Positions 42,260-54,000 of a stretch of 64,000 nt of DNA are shown here, piece by piece (the first letter of the stretch is position 1; each line of letters opens with the position of its first letter). The notes under the pieces are model-generated. The model searched no databases. It was not told the DNA's origin and saw only the letters and a program-made list of their open reading frames with translations. The position numbers and the translations under genes were made by a program. This DNA is from Naegleria lovaniensis (Eukaryota > Heterolobosea > Eutetramitea > Acrasida > Naegleriidae), in contig NW_025407845.1 in the NCBI RefSeq assembly GCF_003324165.1, forward strand, positions 310,001 through 374,000, written 5' to 3'.

Positions 42260-43592
42260 ATGACAGCAAAGCATTTTCCGGAAATTTTCTTTGATCTTCA
42301 TATGAACGAAGAAGAATTGGTTTCATTGATTGAGTAAGTGCACTGATGGGAATATAAAAGAAATATCTTGTACAAATCATCATTTACAAATCATCATTAT
42401 ACTTTCATGGTTGTATGGTGGCCGTGTTTTGATATCGGAATTGAAACTCATTTACAAATTGGGAAATATTGAAAATTCATGATGAACAAAAATCCAAACT
42501 ATTAATCATCACTGACTTGATTATTGAACCACTCTTTTTAAATCATTCTTCTTATTATCATCATCGTCTTTGCTATCATCTTTCAGAGAACGATTTAAAA
42601 CAGTCTTCTTTGAAAACGTTTCCGAACCTCTCAAAATTAAAAGACTTACAGGAGGCATTACCAACCGAATTTACAAAGTAGATTTCAACGGAAAACAAGT
42701 ATTGTGTAGAATTAATGGTCTCTCTACAGAAAAGATTATTGATCGAGATGTTGAACTATTTCATATGCAAGAAATGCATAAACATGGACAGGGACCGCAA
42801 GTCCATTGTGTTTTCAAGAATGGTTATATCTATGATTTCATTGTTGGAGAATGTACCTCGACCGCTGAATTGATGGCCGACAAGTGTGAAAAAATTGCTG
42901 AAAAATTAGCCATGTGGCACAAGATGAATATTGAAAAGGAGAGTCGAGCACCTGTGCTTTGGAAGTTAATTAACAAGTGGGTCGATAATGCAAAAGGATT
43001 TGAATGGAGTGATCTCGACAAGAAGGAAAAGTTTTCTCAATTGAATTTTGAAAAAGTTGTGGAACAATGTGAATTTCTCCAAAACAAGATTTTTAATGTG
43101 AAATCCACACAGGTGGTAGATCCAAAAGATTTGAACTCGGTTCTTGATTTATTTTCTGTTGGGTTTTGTCACAATGATTTGTTGGCATTGAACGTTCTCT
43201 ATAATGATCAAGATGATTCTGTTCACTTTATTGATTACGAATATTGTGGATATAGTTATAGAGCGTTTGATATTGGAAATCACTTTGATGAATATGCTGG
43301 ATTTGATTTGAAAAAGAATGACTATCCAACTCGTGAAACTCAAACCAAATTTGTGAGAAAGTATCTTCAAACCATGTATGAAGGTCCATCGTCACACATT
43401 TCTGATGAGATGGTTGAAAAGTATAGAACGGGAATTCATCTCTTTGCATGCATTGGACATATTTATTGGGGTGTTTGGGCGATTAATCAAGCTAAATTTT
43501 CTGATATTGATTTCGATTATCTAAGCTATGCTAAGGGCAGATTCGAATGGTATTTTGAGGAGATTGGAAAGGTGGATTTTGACAGCTTGTAA
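42260..43592 (+). CDS. Ethanolamine kinase (choline/ethanolamine kinase family)
   Basis: Two exons, 42260-42333 and 42587-43592, with a GTAAGT donor, a TTTCAG acceptor and phase 2; 359 aa. Motifs: the nucleotide loop TGGITNRIYKV, the Brenner motif VGFCHNDLLALNVLY with catalytic Asp, and the choline-kinase motif FIDYEYCGYSYRAFDIGNHF. These place it with ethanolamine kinases, which phosphorylate ethanolamine in the first step of the CDP-ethanolamine route to phosphatidylethanolamine. Choline as a second substrate cannot be excluded. Cytosolic. The start follows a run of A. Confidence 0.93.
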
Positions 43593-44040
43593 CAACACTG
43601 ATAAATTTATTTTTGCACAAAAAAAAAGATAAACAGCAACCGTGGTGCATCGGTAATTCTTGAGATAAGAGTTATTGATTGGTAAGTTTGCTGTTAGGTT
43701 ACTTGAAAATGTTACTAGCCGCTGTAGCTGTTGATTTGCTCTTCCCATTCGTCAAACTGATTTATGGTTTCAAGGATATGTTAATTGATTGCGTAATTGT
43801 CAACCTCGTAAATGAACTCTCACCAAGTTCTTTTTTAGGCGTCACCCCAAAAACACAAATTCTTGAATGAAACAAATGTTTGTTTAATGAAATATTAAAT
43901 TTCAACAACAATAGTTAACTTTACATTGTGGACTAGAGAGAATATGTCACGAATTGAGAACCAGCACACTCTCATGCAATCAAGCAGTACGCTAATTTGC
44001 CAATTATTTGACAGTGAGGTGGAATTGTAGTCACAAAATT
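43593..44040. other. Intergenic region between converging genes
   Basis: 3' flanks of the ethanolamine kinase (plus) and the RhoGAP gene (minus). No supported gene, tRNA or repeat was seen. Confidence 0.5.
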
Positions 44041-46356
44041 CTAATCACGAACGTCAACAGTGATCTGATCTGTTGAGAGTGGCCTTGATCCTTCTGCAAA
44101 CAGAGGCACGTTACTTGGATCCTTAATTAACTTTTTGAATTGAGTCCAATTATTCTCGCAATATACAAGGCAATCCAATACCCTGTCGTTATGGAAAATA
44201 TCTACAAAGTGAGAAATCATAAGTTCACATACGGAACTAAGTGCAGGTAAGTGTTGAGCTAAAAATTGTTGTTTCGACACGTTTAGAGAGCTTGGTGGAT
44301 ATGCAAAAACTGGACCAAAAACGATGGCCAAATTTGTCTCCTTCATCATGTTGATGTGACTGAATGTTGTTATTCTGTGCAATAAACAACACATGCATTG
44401 CAGCAAAAAGTAATTATGTTCTGGTAGCTTGTGCATAATTTCTCTCAAATGATCAATCTTCTCATTCTTGTCAGATATCTTGTCAAGTTGCAATACTGAA
44501 GAGTACAGAGCGTGTGGAATTGGAGGTTCTGGAAGTTCTCTCAAAAATAATTTCAAGAGGCCTGCAATTGTGTGTTCATCTTCTCCCTCTGAGAATTTAA
44601 TATCTTGATCTGGATTTTGATCGAATTGAATTTCATAAGCTCTCATTCTGTTCTTATTTCCAGGAACTCGGAACAAACCTTCAGTTGTCAAATTTCTCTT
44701 ATAAAGTCTAGAGATACACTTGTAACAAATATCTGGTAAAACTCTTTCTGGATGTCTGGCATGTAAATCCACAAGTGGAACACCAAATGTTACCTTTCCT
44801 TGTGTGGAAAGATCGTAACGACATTCCACTCTCATGTGAATTTTACCGGCTGCCTTTTCTCCAACGCACACTGGACGTAATGGGAACCAGTCCTCTTTAT
44901 CGGCACCAGCTCTGGCACTCTCAACTTTGACAACCACTTGTCCCAAAATGTCATCCGATTGGAATCTGTCCTTATCAAAGATTATAACGTGCAAATCGCA
45001 TGGTAATCGAGAAATATCAAATGTAAATTCTTCACGCCATTTAGGCTCCAATGTGTTGTTTTCAACTCTTGTATGTTCTACTTTATGTTCCATATTGAGG
45101 ACAACATAGGGATCGGCCAATCCTCCCATGATAGCAGTGTCACTCTTTTCCAAATCTTTTGCTTCTCTAATTTTCACAACGACTCTGGCCTTCATTTGGA
45201 AAACAGTTGGAGCAGCCACTCGAGCATCATCAGGTACCAATTTTCCAATTGTTGAATGAGGAACATCCGGATTATTACTCGACGAGGAATCATCCGTCGT
45301 AGATGTATTAGAAACCAACTGTTGATTGCTCACAGACGATACATCTCCACTTCTATTATTCTTATTATTTCCATTCTTCTTCAAAATAGTTTCCCGAGCT
45401 TGCTCCATAGCTTGCTTAAATCCTCTCATCCACAAATCCTTCTCATCCCAACTCTGGAAAACGACCAACATGTGCGAAACATCGCTCTCAATCACGATTT
45501 GATATTTTTTTTCATCATTTTTGGATTCATCCGTAAATTTCAAGCGCGGTTCAGTGGTGAGGACGTAGGCTTTTGCTTCCGTTGCCTCGACTCGATTCGG
45601 ATCAAAGAAGAAAATACCTTGAGTAGAGACGATGGTCCAATTGATACGCCAGGAAGGTCTTAGAAGGTTACGGCCTTGGGATTTGAGGGTTTTACGGTAG
45701 AGGAAGCCTTGTCGGATGGGAATGTCAATGTTGTATCTGAGAGTTTTTGTGGTTGTTGTTATTATTGTTGTTGTTGTTATTGGAATGGAGGATTCGGATG
45801 GTGTTTGTGAGGGATGGTTTCATACATATACAGCAGTAGTGATGTTGGAAGTTGGTGTGTTGTTTGTTGTTGATGAACATGTTGTTGAAAGTGTTGATGG
45901 GATAGGTTGTTGTTGTTGTTGTTGTTGGAAGGTTTAAAGTAATAATTATTGGTGTGCACGAACGGAAAATGTTGGAGGAAGACGGCCGTGAGCATCAACG
46001 TGCATATGATGATCCAATATTGATAGTGGTGATGCACACATCCATTCATAAATGGCGGATAATGAAATCGGTTGATGATGAAAATTGAAAACACACAAAT
46101 ATCAGTGATGATGATTCGAGTCAATACAAAAAGATCATGTGTATATCATATGTTCATTCAAAATATAATAATAATATCAATTGTACCAATAGATTCCACA
46201 GCGGCGTATCATGATGATGTTTGATGGATTTTGTTGTTGAGAAGAAGATGATGATCAAATTATCGATAATAGTAATTATGAGTTTTAACTATATGGTTTT
46301 TTGAAGAAGAACACCTACCGTCCGAACTCTTCCAAGTCCTTGGAACTGCTAATCAT
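44041..46356 (-). CDS. PH-C2-RhoGAP protein
   Basis: Two exons, 46319-46356 and 44041-45736; 577 aa. The first exon is 38 nt (MISSSKDLEEFG plus part of Arg) and the intron is 582 nt, full of TTG/GTT triplet repeats. Without this exon the PH domain lacks an ATG. It has a PH domain at residues ~18-135 (IRQGFLYRKTLKSQGRNLL ... WDEKDLWMRGFKQAM), a Ser/Asn linker, a C2 domain at ~193-315 (DTAIMGGLADPYVVLNM, with Ca2+-loop acids), and a RhoGAP domain at ~328-525 with the arginine finger in TEGLFRVPGNKNRM. It switches off Rho/Rac-type GTPases at membranes, a key step in amoeboid motility. Choice of GTPase is unknown. Confidence 0.92.
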
Positions 46357-46815
46357 TATATATTTGTTGTGTGCTACGAATTGTGATGTAATTACGACTT
46401 GTTGATGTGATAGAATGGTTTCTTCTGTACACTGTGATGATGTTTAATTGTAGTATTCTATGTGAAAAGAATTTGAAATGTTGAAGTCTCTCGAAAGTAT
46501 TGTTGTTGCGGGTGAGTATCAGAGACACAAACGGTTTTCCCAACAAACAAACTCGTCAAAATTTTTTTATGTGTCAGCTGTCATCAAGATGATGAATATT
46601 GAACTTGCAATACAAAAAAGAGTGCACCGTTACTTTTTGCAGCTTAGAATGCTACGTCCTTAAATCCAAAACAAGAGGTTTTGGGGCCGAATCAAGGACA
46701 GTGTCTTATTTATAATGACTCAGCTGGAGTGTTTCCTTAATGACTGTCAGAAAGAGCAAGAATGGCTTGACTCAACATGGTACACTTTTATTATAGATCT
46801 TTAAAGATCGTGGTA
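46357..46815. other. Intergenic region
   Basis: 5' flank of the RhoGAP gene and 3' flank of the TMEM14 gene. No supported gene. A short plus-strand frame at 46478-46663 starts with ATG but shows no domain or splice partner. Confidence 0.45.
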
Positions 46816-47377
46816 TTATTTAAATTTTGCATCTTCGTCACCAGACCTTCTCACCCATTGCATCACAAGCATGACAATTCCCATCACCATAAACACCACA
46901 GGAAGTGCCTTCTTTTCCACCGATACAAATCTAAAAGCTCCCAATCCGAACAAGACAAAACTAGCAATCATGGAAACTGTTCTTGCAATTTCAAAGTTTT
47001 TCACATAAAACAAATAAGCAGCATAGAGAAAGAGCAATGCAATGATAAGACCTCCAAATAAGGAAGGAAGAGAACCTGATGTTATGAGTGATTGAAAAAT
47101 ATCATTATCATTAGTGTGATGAATGATTTTTAGAATTTGAACACGTAACCGTAACGTACCCTTTTCATTTTGTACAAATTCATCATGACGATTTTCAAAT
47201 ATTGAATAATTCAATTTTTTTTCAATTACAGAATTAAAATTTCATTTTCGTGATTTCATTCCGATCATTGAGATTGTTAGAAATAAAAAGATGAAATCAA
47301 ACCTTTCTAGAATATCCCATAAAACCTCCTCCTGCCAATAACAAGCAGTAGAGGACATGCATCACGACGTCGAGCAT
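46816..47377 (-). CDS. TMEM14-family small membrane protein
   Basis: Two exons, 47303-47377 and 46816-47075; about 111 aa. It has the family pattern: an N-terminal helix with LLAGGGFMGYSRK, then GSLPSLFGGLIIALLF, two more helices and a basic end (WVRRSGDEDAKFK). TMEM14 proteins are four-helix membrane proteins; TMEM14C moves protoporphyrinogen IX in mitochondria and plant FAX proteins export fatty acids. The function here is unproven. The junction is odd: donor GTTTGA and acceptor ATCAG leave the join one base short of frame. The true sites may be non-canonical or a base may be missing. Confidence 0.75.
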
Positions 47378-47623
47378 TTTTTTTTGTAATGTGTGAATAA
47401 CGAGATTTCGCGCGCTGACCAATGAAATGGTTCTGCTCTTCCTTTTCTAGAGAACCGTTACTACTATTGAAATACATATCCACGATAGTAGTAAAGGATT
47501 AAGCTCTTCATTCTCGCCTGTGACTGCTATCGATCAGAGAATATGAAAATCAGGCTGATTATGAGCATTTATGTTCAAATTTGAAATATATATTTAATAA
47601 ATTATACAAGATGATGAAACAAA

Positions 47624-48822
47624 TTAATTGGAAATGTCTTTCATAAAGACATTTTTGAATTCATCGAAATCGATCACTCCATTTCCATCTCTAAACAAGT
47701 TCACACAATTGAATAGTCGTGTTGCCAAACCACAACAATACATTCAAACACTTACTTATCAGCTTGCTTAATCATTTCATTGACCTCTTTATCTGAAAGT
47801 GTTTCACCTAAATTGCACATCATGGACTTTAATTCTTCATGACTAATATAACCATCATTATTCTTATCAAAAACTCGGAAAGCTTCACGAATTTCGTCCT
47901 CAGTGTCCACAGTTGTGTTTTTAAGTTCCATCATTTTCATGAATTCATCAAATTCGATCGTACCATTATTGTCTTGATCGACTTCTCTGACTGTTTTTTC
48001 ATGATCATGTCAGAATCATTCATCAGAGTTATGATTATTCACACCAAGAGAGATGAACCAATAAAACTTACACATAATTTCTAAATCTTCTGGAGAAGGA
48101 ACTTGACCTAAATTTTTCAATACATCACCCAATTCTGTGTGTGTCAATGATGTTGGTTATTCAGTCATCAACAGGTGGTTTGGATAATCGCGATATGTTT
48201 GAAGGGGAAGTTTTCAAGATGATTCCAAATATAGTTCGAATGGTTGTTGTTGTTGTTGATGACGAATGAGAATGAAAAGGAAACGAGAGAGATCGTTGAA
48301 CAGGTTTTGATGCATCATGATTCAAACCGAAAATAGTTTTCAATAAGTTCGAAATCCATCGATCATCATCAACATGTTGTCAATGGTCAACAAGAATTTC
48401 AAAAAGGAATAATTGTTGTTGAAAATATATACAAATACCACAAACACATGAAGAAAGGCATTCAACATGTTGATCGTGATGGTTGGTTTCATCATTTTGA
48501 AAAATTGCGCACCAACAATCATAAATGTACACAAACACGCAATTGATGATCATAGTCATGTACATGGAGAACGCAAGAATATAAATTTGCGAAAATTGGT
48601 TGTTGTGGTTATTGTTTGGTTTAATCGACGATGATGATGAATTTTGAATGATGAATGTCATTGGTCATGAGAGAATAAATTTTAAAAACACACGTGATTC
48701 ATACCTTCCATGGAAATCTTGCCATCTCCATCTCGATCGAAGAGATTGAAAGCGTCTTTCAATTCGTTCACGAGTTGTTGGTGGGATTTGGCAGTACTTG
48801 TGCTCTCGGTTTTGTTCGACAT
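47624..48822 (-). CDS. Calmodulin-like four-EF-hand protein
   Basis: Four exons: 48705-48822, 48072-48134, 47756-47990, 47624-47690; 160 aa. All splice phases agree. The four EF hands have calcium loops [36 protein letters not shown] and [12 protein letters not shown], each with acids at positions 1, 3 and 12 or close substitutes. The linker ([20 protein letters not shown]) resembles the calmodulin/troponin C central helix. An 18-residue Ser/Thr-rich N-terminal extension separates it from true calmodulin, so troponin-C-like or calmodulin-like sensor is the safer name. The first intron (570 nt) holds only meaningless frames. Confidence 0.93.
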
Positions 48823-49051
48823 TTTTTGTTTGACTTGTCAAGTGCCAAACAACGATACCCGCTTCGCGTCACTGCATCACCCACATTTATCTCTGAACTT
48901 ATTCTTTGCAAACGTTCTTTTGAAGTCTTTGACAAATCATTTGTTTGTCAGGTGATTTATTTACAGTGTGAATAAAAAAACAGAAGAAAATAAAGGTTGA
49001 GAACAGATAAGGTCTACAGCAGTTAGAGTTGGATTGTTGTTGTCGAAATTA

Positions 49052-50165
49052 TTATGCCATGAGAGAAGCAAGCTCCTTCTCCAATTCTTCATCTTCCTTA
49101 TTGGTGGCTGCAACAGGCTTCTTAACAACCTTACTACCATTCGTCGTCGAGGTGGGCTTTTCTTCAGGTAATTGGAGGGCCTCCATTTCTTCTTTGTGAA
49201 TGGCATCTTCCATTTGTTCTAATTCGTCCAATAAATCTCCTTCGTCAATAACATTTCCAACATTTTGAGCTAGCGCGTCAGATATTTGATTTGCATCTTC
49301 CAAACTGTTTCATTTTGTACATCATGTTGTGAATTCAAAATTTTGAGCATGTCATTTCACGTAAATCATGTGTGAATTCAAAATTTTGAGCCATATCAAT
49401 CATTCAAATCACAAATTGCAAATAATTCATACAATCCATGATTCAACCATAATTTTCAAAAATGTAAACAACCATCCACTTGAAAAGAATTCAAACTTAC
49501 GTTTCTCTTACATCATCCATGACATTTTCAATGTCCTCAGCGGTCATTCCTTTATACACCTTCTTGATGGCATCGGAGGTTTCTTTTTGTGTCTTGAGTG
49601 TTTCAGCATTAATAACAGCCTCTTCCAATGCAAGTAGTGTTTGTTCAAGATTTTGTTTTTGACCTTGAATTCGTGATAATTGTGTTTGGTATTGCTTCTT
49701 CTTTTTCACACATTGAGCAGCTGCTGTTCGGTTTCCTTCTTGTAAAAAGGCTCTTGCTTTGGAATCTTCCTCTGAACATTTCTTTTCTAATAATTGTTCT
49801 CTCTTTTCCAGTGTTGCAATGGTTTCATGAATATTGTTTATGGATTTGTTATGTGCTGGTTGTGTATCTTCTGATTTGGTATCCTTTTTGGTGGGTGTGC
49901 TACCTATCGGTTTGAAATAAATTTATTGTGCCGAAACGATGAGATGAACCGGATCCGATAAATTAAAATTCATATCCATTAATAATAATAATCATTCCAC
50001 ATAAATTAAATTGTATAAATATATAAAGGATCAGTATCAATAATTGATGTAGATGTTTCAATGTTCGGATTAATAATAACACATTCATCATCACGAAATG
50101 AATCGGAATTAAAAAATCTCTCTTCACCTTCACTTACCCCAAAGCCATGAAAATCCCCATACCAT
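49052..50165 (-). CDS. ESCRT-III subunit SNF7/CHMP4 (VPS32)
   Basis: Three exons: 50138-50165, 49501-49903, 49052-49304; 227 aa. The first exon is 28 nt and encodes MVWGFSWLW, a hydrophobic N-terminal anchor like the membrane-inserting start of Snf7. Then comes the basic alpha-1/alpha-2 hairpin (KKKKQYQTQLSRIQGQKQNL), the acidic second half (YKGMTAEDIENVMDDVRE; ANQISDALAQNVG; DEGDLLDELEQMEDA) and a C-terminal helix ending LEKELASLMA. It polymerises on membranes to cut necks in multivesicular body formation, cytokinesis and repair. Introns use GTAAGT donors with phases 1 and 2. Confidence 0.92.
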
Positions 50166-50425
50166 TTTTCTTAAACGAACTCAATAATTGAATTGTTGAG
50201 AGAGGTAAGATAATTTCGAATGATGATGCACTCGATGAATAGAACCGCTATAATCGAATTTTTTTCTTTTAAAAATAGAAAAGGGAAAGAGCTTGCGTTC
50301 GATTTGCCGAGTGACCTTTCAACTGCCCAACTGGTTTGTGGTGTTGGCAATCACAGGTTATAAGAGGAAATTTCATCACTAAAATCTAAATCTCCACATG
50401 CTTTCAATTGTTTCGTTTCAAAAAA

Positions 50426-50923
50426 ATGAAATTAAAATCAATTTTGCTGGCGAGTCTTTTTCCTGCCATGACGCTGGGAATGTTTTGGGGAGTAGCGAGA
50501 TTGAAAAATGCTGGTGACAATTGGATGGAAAAGAAGGCAAAGGATGATCCGTTATTTGCTGTACGTGTTGAAAATAATTTTCGGAAAGCGAATTTTGATG
50601 AATATTTGTTGGAATTTGTTGACGGATTCATAATTATTATCGAAATTTTCAATGTATTTATTTAAAATAATAATATTTTTATTATATTATTATTATATAA
50701 CAAAATAATTTTAACTATGAATTTACGAACATGAACAACCGTGTTAATTAAATTTAAAAAAATTTTGTAGATATTTAAGGAAAATAAGGAACGATTGGAC
50801 GATGGATTACCACCGCTTCAACCAGACGAGGTGCCACAGGATATTCGAAAAGTGTATCAAAATTATTTTGAAAAGGAGGTGCAAAGATACGAGCGAAATA
50901 AGTTTTCACAGGAAGAAGACTGA
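50426..50923 (+). CDS. Small single-pass membrane protein, unknown
   Basis: Two exons, 50426-50560 and 50771-50923, with a GTACGT donor, a TTGTAG acceptor and phase 0; 95 aa. An N-terminal hydrophobic helix (SILLASLFPAMTLGMFWGVA) is followed by a charged helical tail (NAGDNWMEKKAKDDPLFAIF ... YQNYFEKEVQRYERNKF). This layout is common in small mitochondrial inner-membrane or respiratory accessory subunits, but I recognise no family. Six A's precede the ATG. Unspliced, the frame would end at 50665 with an implausible Ile/Phe-rich tail. Confidence 0.7.
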
Positions 50924-51077
50924 ATAAGCATACTCAACGCTAACAGCAAACACGAAACTCTTAGCATCCCATAACACATTTGACCCCAACGTAGAGAAAG
51001 AGGTGACAACTTCATGTACACACAAGAATGACGATTATTCATTCCATGGCTACTTTACACAATTTAAATATAAAATT

Positions 51078-54000
51078 CTATTTCCAAACTTTAAGCATAC
51101 CATCACGAGAAGCAGTCAACAACAGGGGTTGGAAATGACCTTTCGAAACTCCAGACACAACTTCAATATCAGTAATAGTGTCCAAGTGATGTGTAGCAAT
51201 TGGTTGTGAGAAAGTACCACCCTTTCCTCTGTTACTTGTGGTGCTTGAGGTGAGAGACTGATCGGTTCGTTGGAGTGACATGACGTCCTCAGTAAAGACC
51301 GTACAATTATCTTCTTTCTTTGCACCATACACAAATGCTTGTTGAGACGCTCCACTGACAACATAACTCTGATCAATTTTGTTTACGTCCCAGAACCTTA
51401 CAATACCGTCACTGCTGCCTGAATAAAAACATCCATCGTAGTCGTTCACATATAAGGCATTAATATCAAAGGTAGGCTCTTCTGTTGAAAATTGCTTTCT
51501 GTCCTTCATAATCTTTTTAATTTCTCCAATGGCAAATTTATCTGAAGAACCATATGGCTGCTCAATATTAGGAGTGGTGTATGGAGTTGATTGACTCTTC
51601 TTTCTAGTGTCAGAACATCTGAACCTGAATAAGGTTTGTTGTGTTTCCAAATTCCATAAATTAATATCATTGTTTTGAGATGCAATATATACAGAAGGAG
51701 ACGAGAACGAGCTTGTCAAGACGCTATTCTTACAAATGCTTATTCTGTTAATAGCACTATCATTAATTCGCGTGTTGGAAACACTAATTTGATATCTCAA
51801 GTCCCACAATGTCAAAAATCCACGCTTCGTCGAGGAAATTACCCAAGGTTCGTTATCACCACAACAAATTTCAGAGATGGGTCCTTGCTCGAGAGCCTCT
51901 TTGGATTTCCATGAAAAGGCCTCTCTTGCAGCTCTTGGATCAATACCTACAACCATTCCGTTTTGATTTCCACAAACTAGTAAAGGTTGATTTCCAATGT
52001 TGAGAGGTCGTACTACATTAATAGAGGCCTCTTGAGTTTTTGATCCAGTAGAAGATTGCACAAATATTGCACCACTATCCGAAATGGTGATAGTATACAT
52101 GGTGGTACCTAAATCCGCACTAAATACATGAATCCACCCCTTATCTGTACAAGCAGCAATGAGAGGAGAGGATACGTTGAGTATTGCCACCGAGTTCACT
52201 CGTCCTCCGCCTTGAATGATGGTGTATGTCATTTTAGAATTCATTGCAAAATCTCTTTCCGTGTTGGTGAGATCCCACAACCTTACAGTTCCATCGTTGC
52301 CACCTGTCACAAACCAATACAAGCTATCGTGAACGGAAATTTCATTGATTGATCCTTTGTGTTCTGTGGATTGACCGAACAAGTTACCATTTGGTCGCCA
52401 TTTTCCAATAGTGGAGGCTTTTAAGAGTGGATTTGTAATGTTCTTTGGAAATTCGTCATTATCTTTGGTTTTGGATTTTGGTTTTCCTGACATGGAGAAG
52501 AATGTATTCCATTCATTGTTGTACTGCTTGGATTGCGAGGGTTTTGATGGAGCTTGGTTGTTTTGTGCAATACTCGATTGTAGGCTAATGTAGGGACTTT
52601 CGATGGGTGTGAAATGAGTAAAGAGAGGGAGATTCAATTGTACAACGCCACCACTATCATTACTGGATTGATTTTCACCATCATTGTTGTTTTCCCATGA
52701 TTTTGATAGTATAGCTGTTGCCACTTGGGAGAGGTATGGTAAAATGACTTCTAATTTGTCAACCTCTTCATTTGTTGTCTGAGGCAACTTTGTGTAATTA
52801 AAGTGCGGAAGGGTTGACGTGAAGACGCGCTAAAGTCTTCCATGAGAGCCTTAATAGCTCGATCAAATGTATCTCGTACTATGGGTTGATTTACACTTTC
52901 AAGAAGTGAATATTCTGTAATGATCATAATGCTTTGAGCCAAATGTGGTTTCAAAATATCGAGTAAGAAACAACTAGTGTCAGCCATTCCCAGTTGCTTG
53001 CTGGCTGCAGAGAAAAAGGCGATTGCATTATATCGAATCCATGTGTTGGGATGATAGAGCAGATATGAAACCTTTTTAGCAATATCTACAATTGTAGATT
53101 TTTCGAACATGCCCAATTCACACAGTGCAACAAGTCCATTCAAGGCTTGATCTATAACAAATTCCTGAACGTCGTAAAGAGCTTGCATGATACAGGGTAA
53201 AATGAATTCCTTGAGCGAGGTTGGGCCTACAAAAATCGAAATGCCAACAATTTGTTCAAAGAATGCATGTCTGAGCCTCCATTGTCGTGAATTGAGAAAA
53301 GTGATAACCATTGGCAACACAAAATCGTTGGTTTTTCGTCTTCCGTAAAAAATACATAATGGTGTAATATTCTTCAAAAGGGATCGCTTCACAACTGTAC
53401 ATTGATCCATAGAGAGTTCTAAAACTCGTGATCCAATTTCATCTTGCAAAGAGTTCAGCTCACTATCGTATGTTCCCTTGATCATGACTTGATTATTAAT
53501 ATTTTGGTTAATGATTTGACTCATTTCCAAAAATCTTCTGGCTTGATAGGCAAGCAAGGGTAAATTTTCGGCAAAAGTCACTCTCACTAAATCCGACTTG
53601 TCAGTACAAATAATTTTTAAAGCAGGAAGAATGTAGTCGTTGAACAAGTTAGAATCGCTTGGAGGGAACGCTGTGATCTTGGTCAAAATATACGTAAGTG
53701 TGTCTATGGCTTTTGATTTAACAAGAGGTGCTTGATCGTTCAACAAAGCACAAGTGTATGGAATTAATCTCTCCAATTTTGTGTAATTGGAAGAAAAATC
53801 TGCGAGCTTTTTCATGAGATCAAGTCCTTGTACCCGAACGCTCACGCTCTGAGCATTTCGAACACTCGAACAAAGAAGAGTAGCAATAATTTCAATGCCT
53901 TCATGGGTGGTTTGTGATTTTCCCAGCTTTTTCCCGTTATTAAATTTTCTTCTTTCAGAGAGTTTTTCAATTTTGTTATTAGAGGAAGGTGCTTTTTCTT

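Noticed and set aside
45745-45935. Triplet repeats read as a possible CRISPR or satellite array
   Set aside because: Simple TTG/GTT microsatellite without spacer structure, inside an intron of a eukaryotic gene.
46478-46663. Small plus-strand ATG frame between RhoGAP and TMEM14 genes
   Set aside because: No domain, no splice partner and unlike neighbouring coding sequence.
48161-48661. Several frames inside the first intron of the calmodulin-like gene
   Set aside because: The intron is defined by phase-perfect EF-hand exons; the frames are Asn/Ser/Phe-rich noise.
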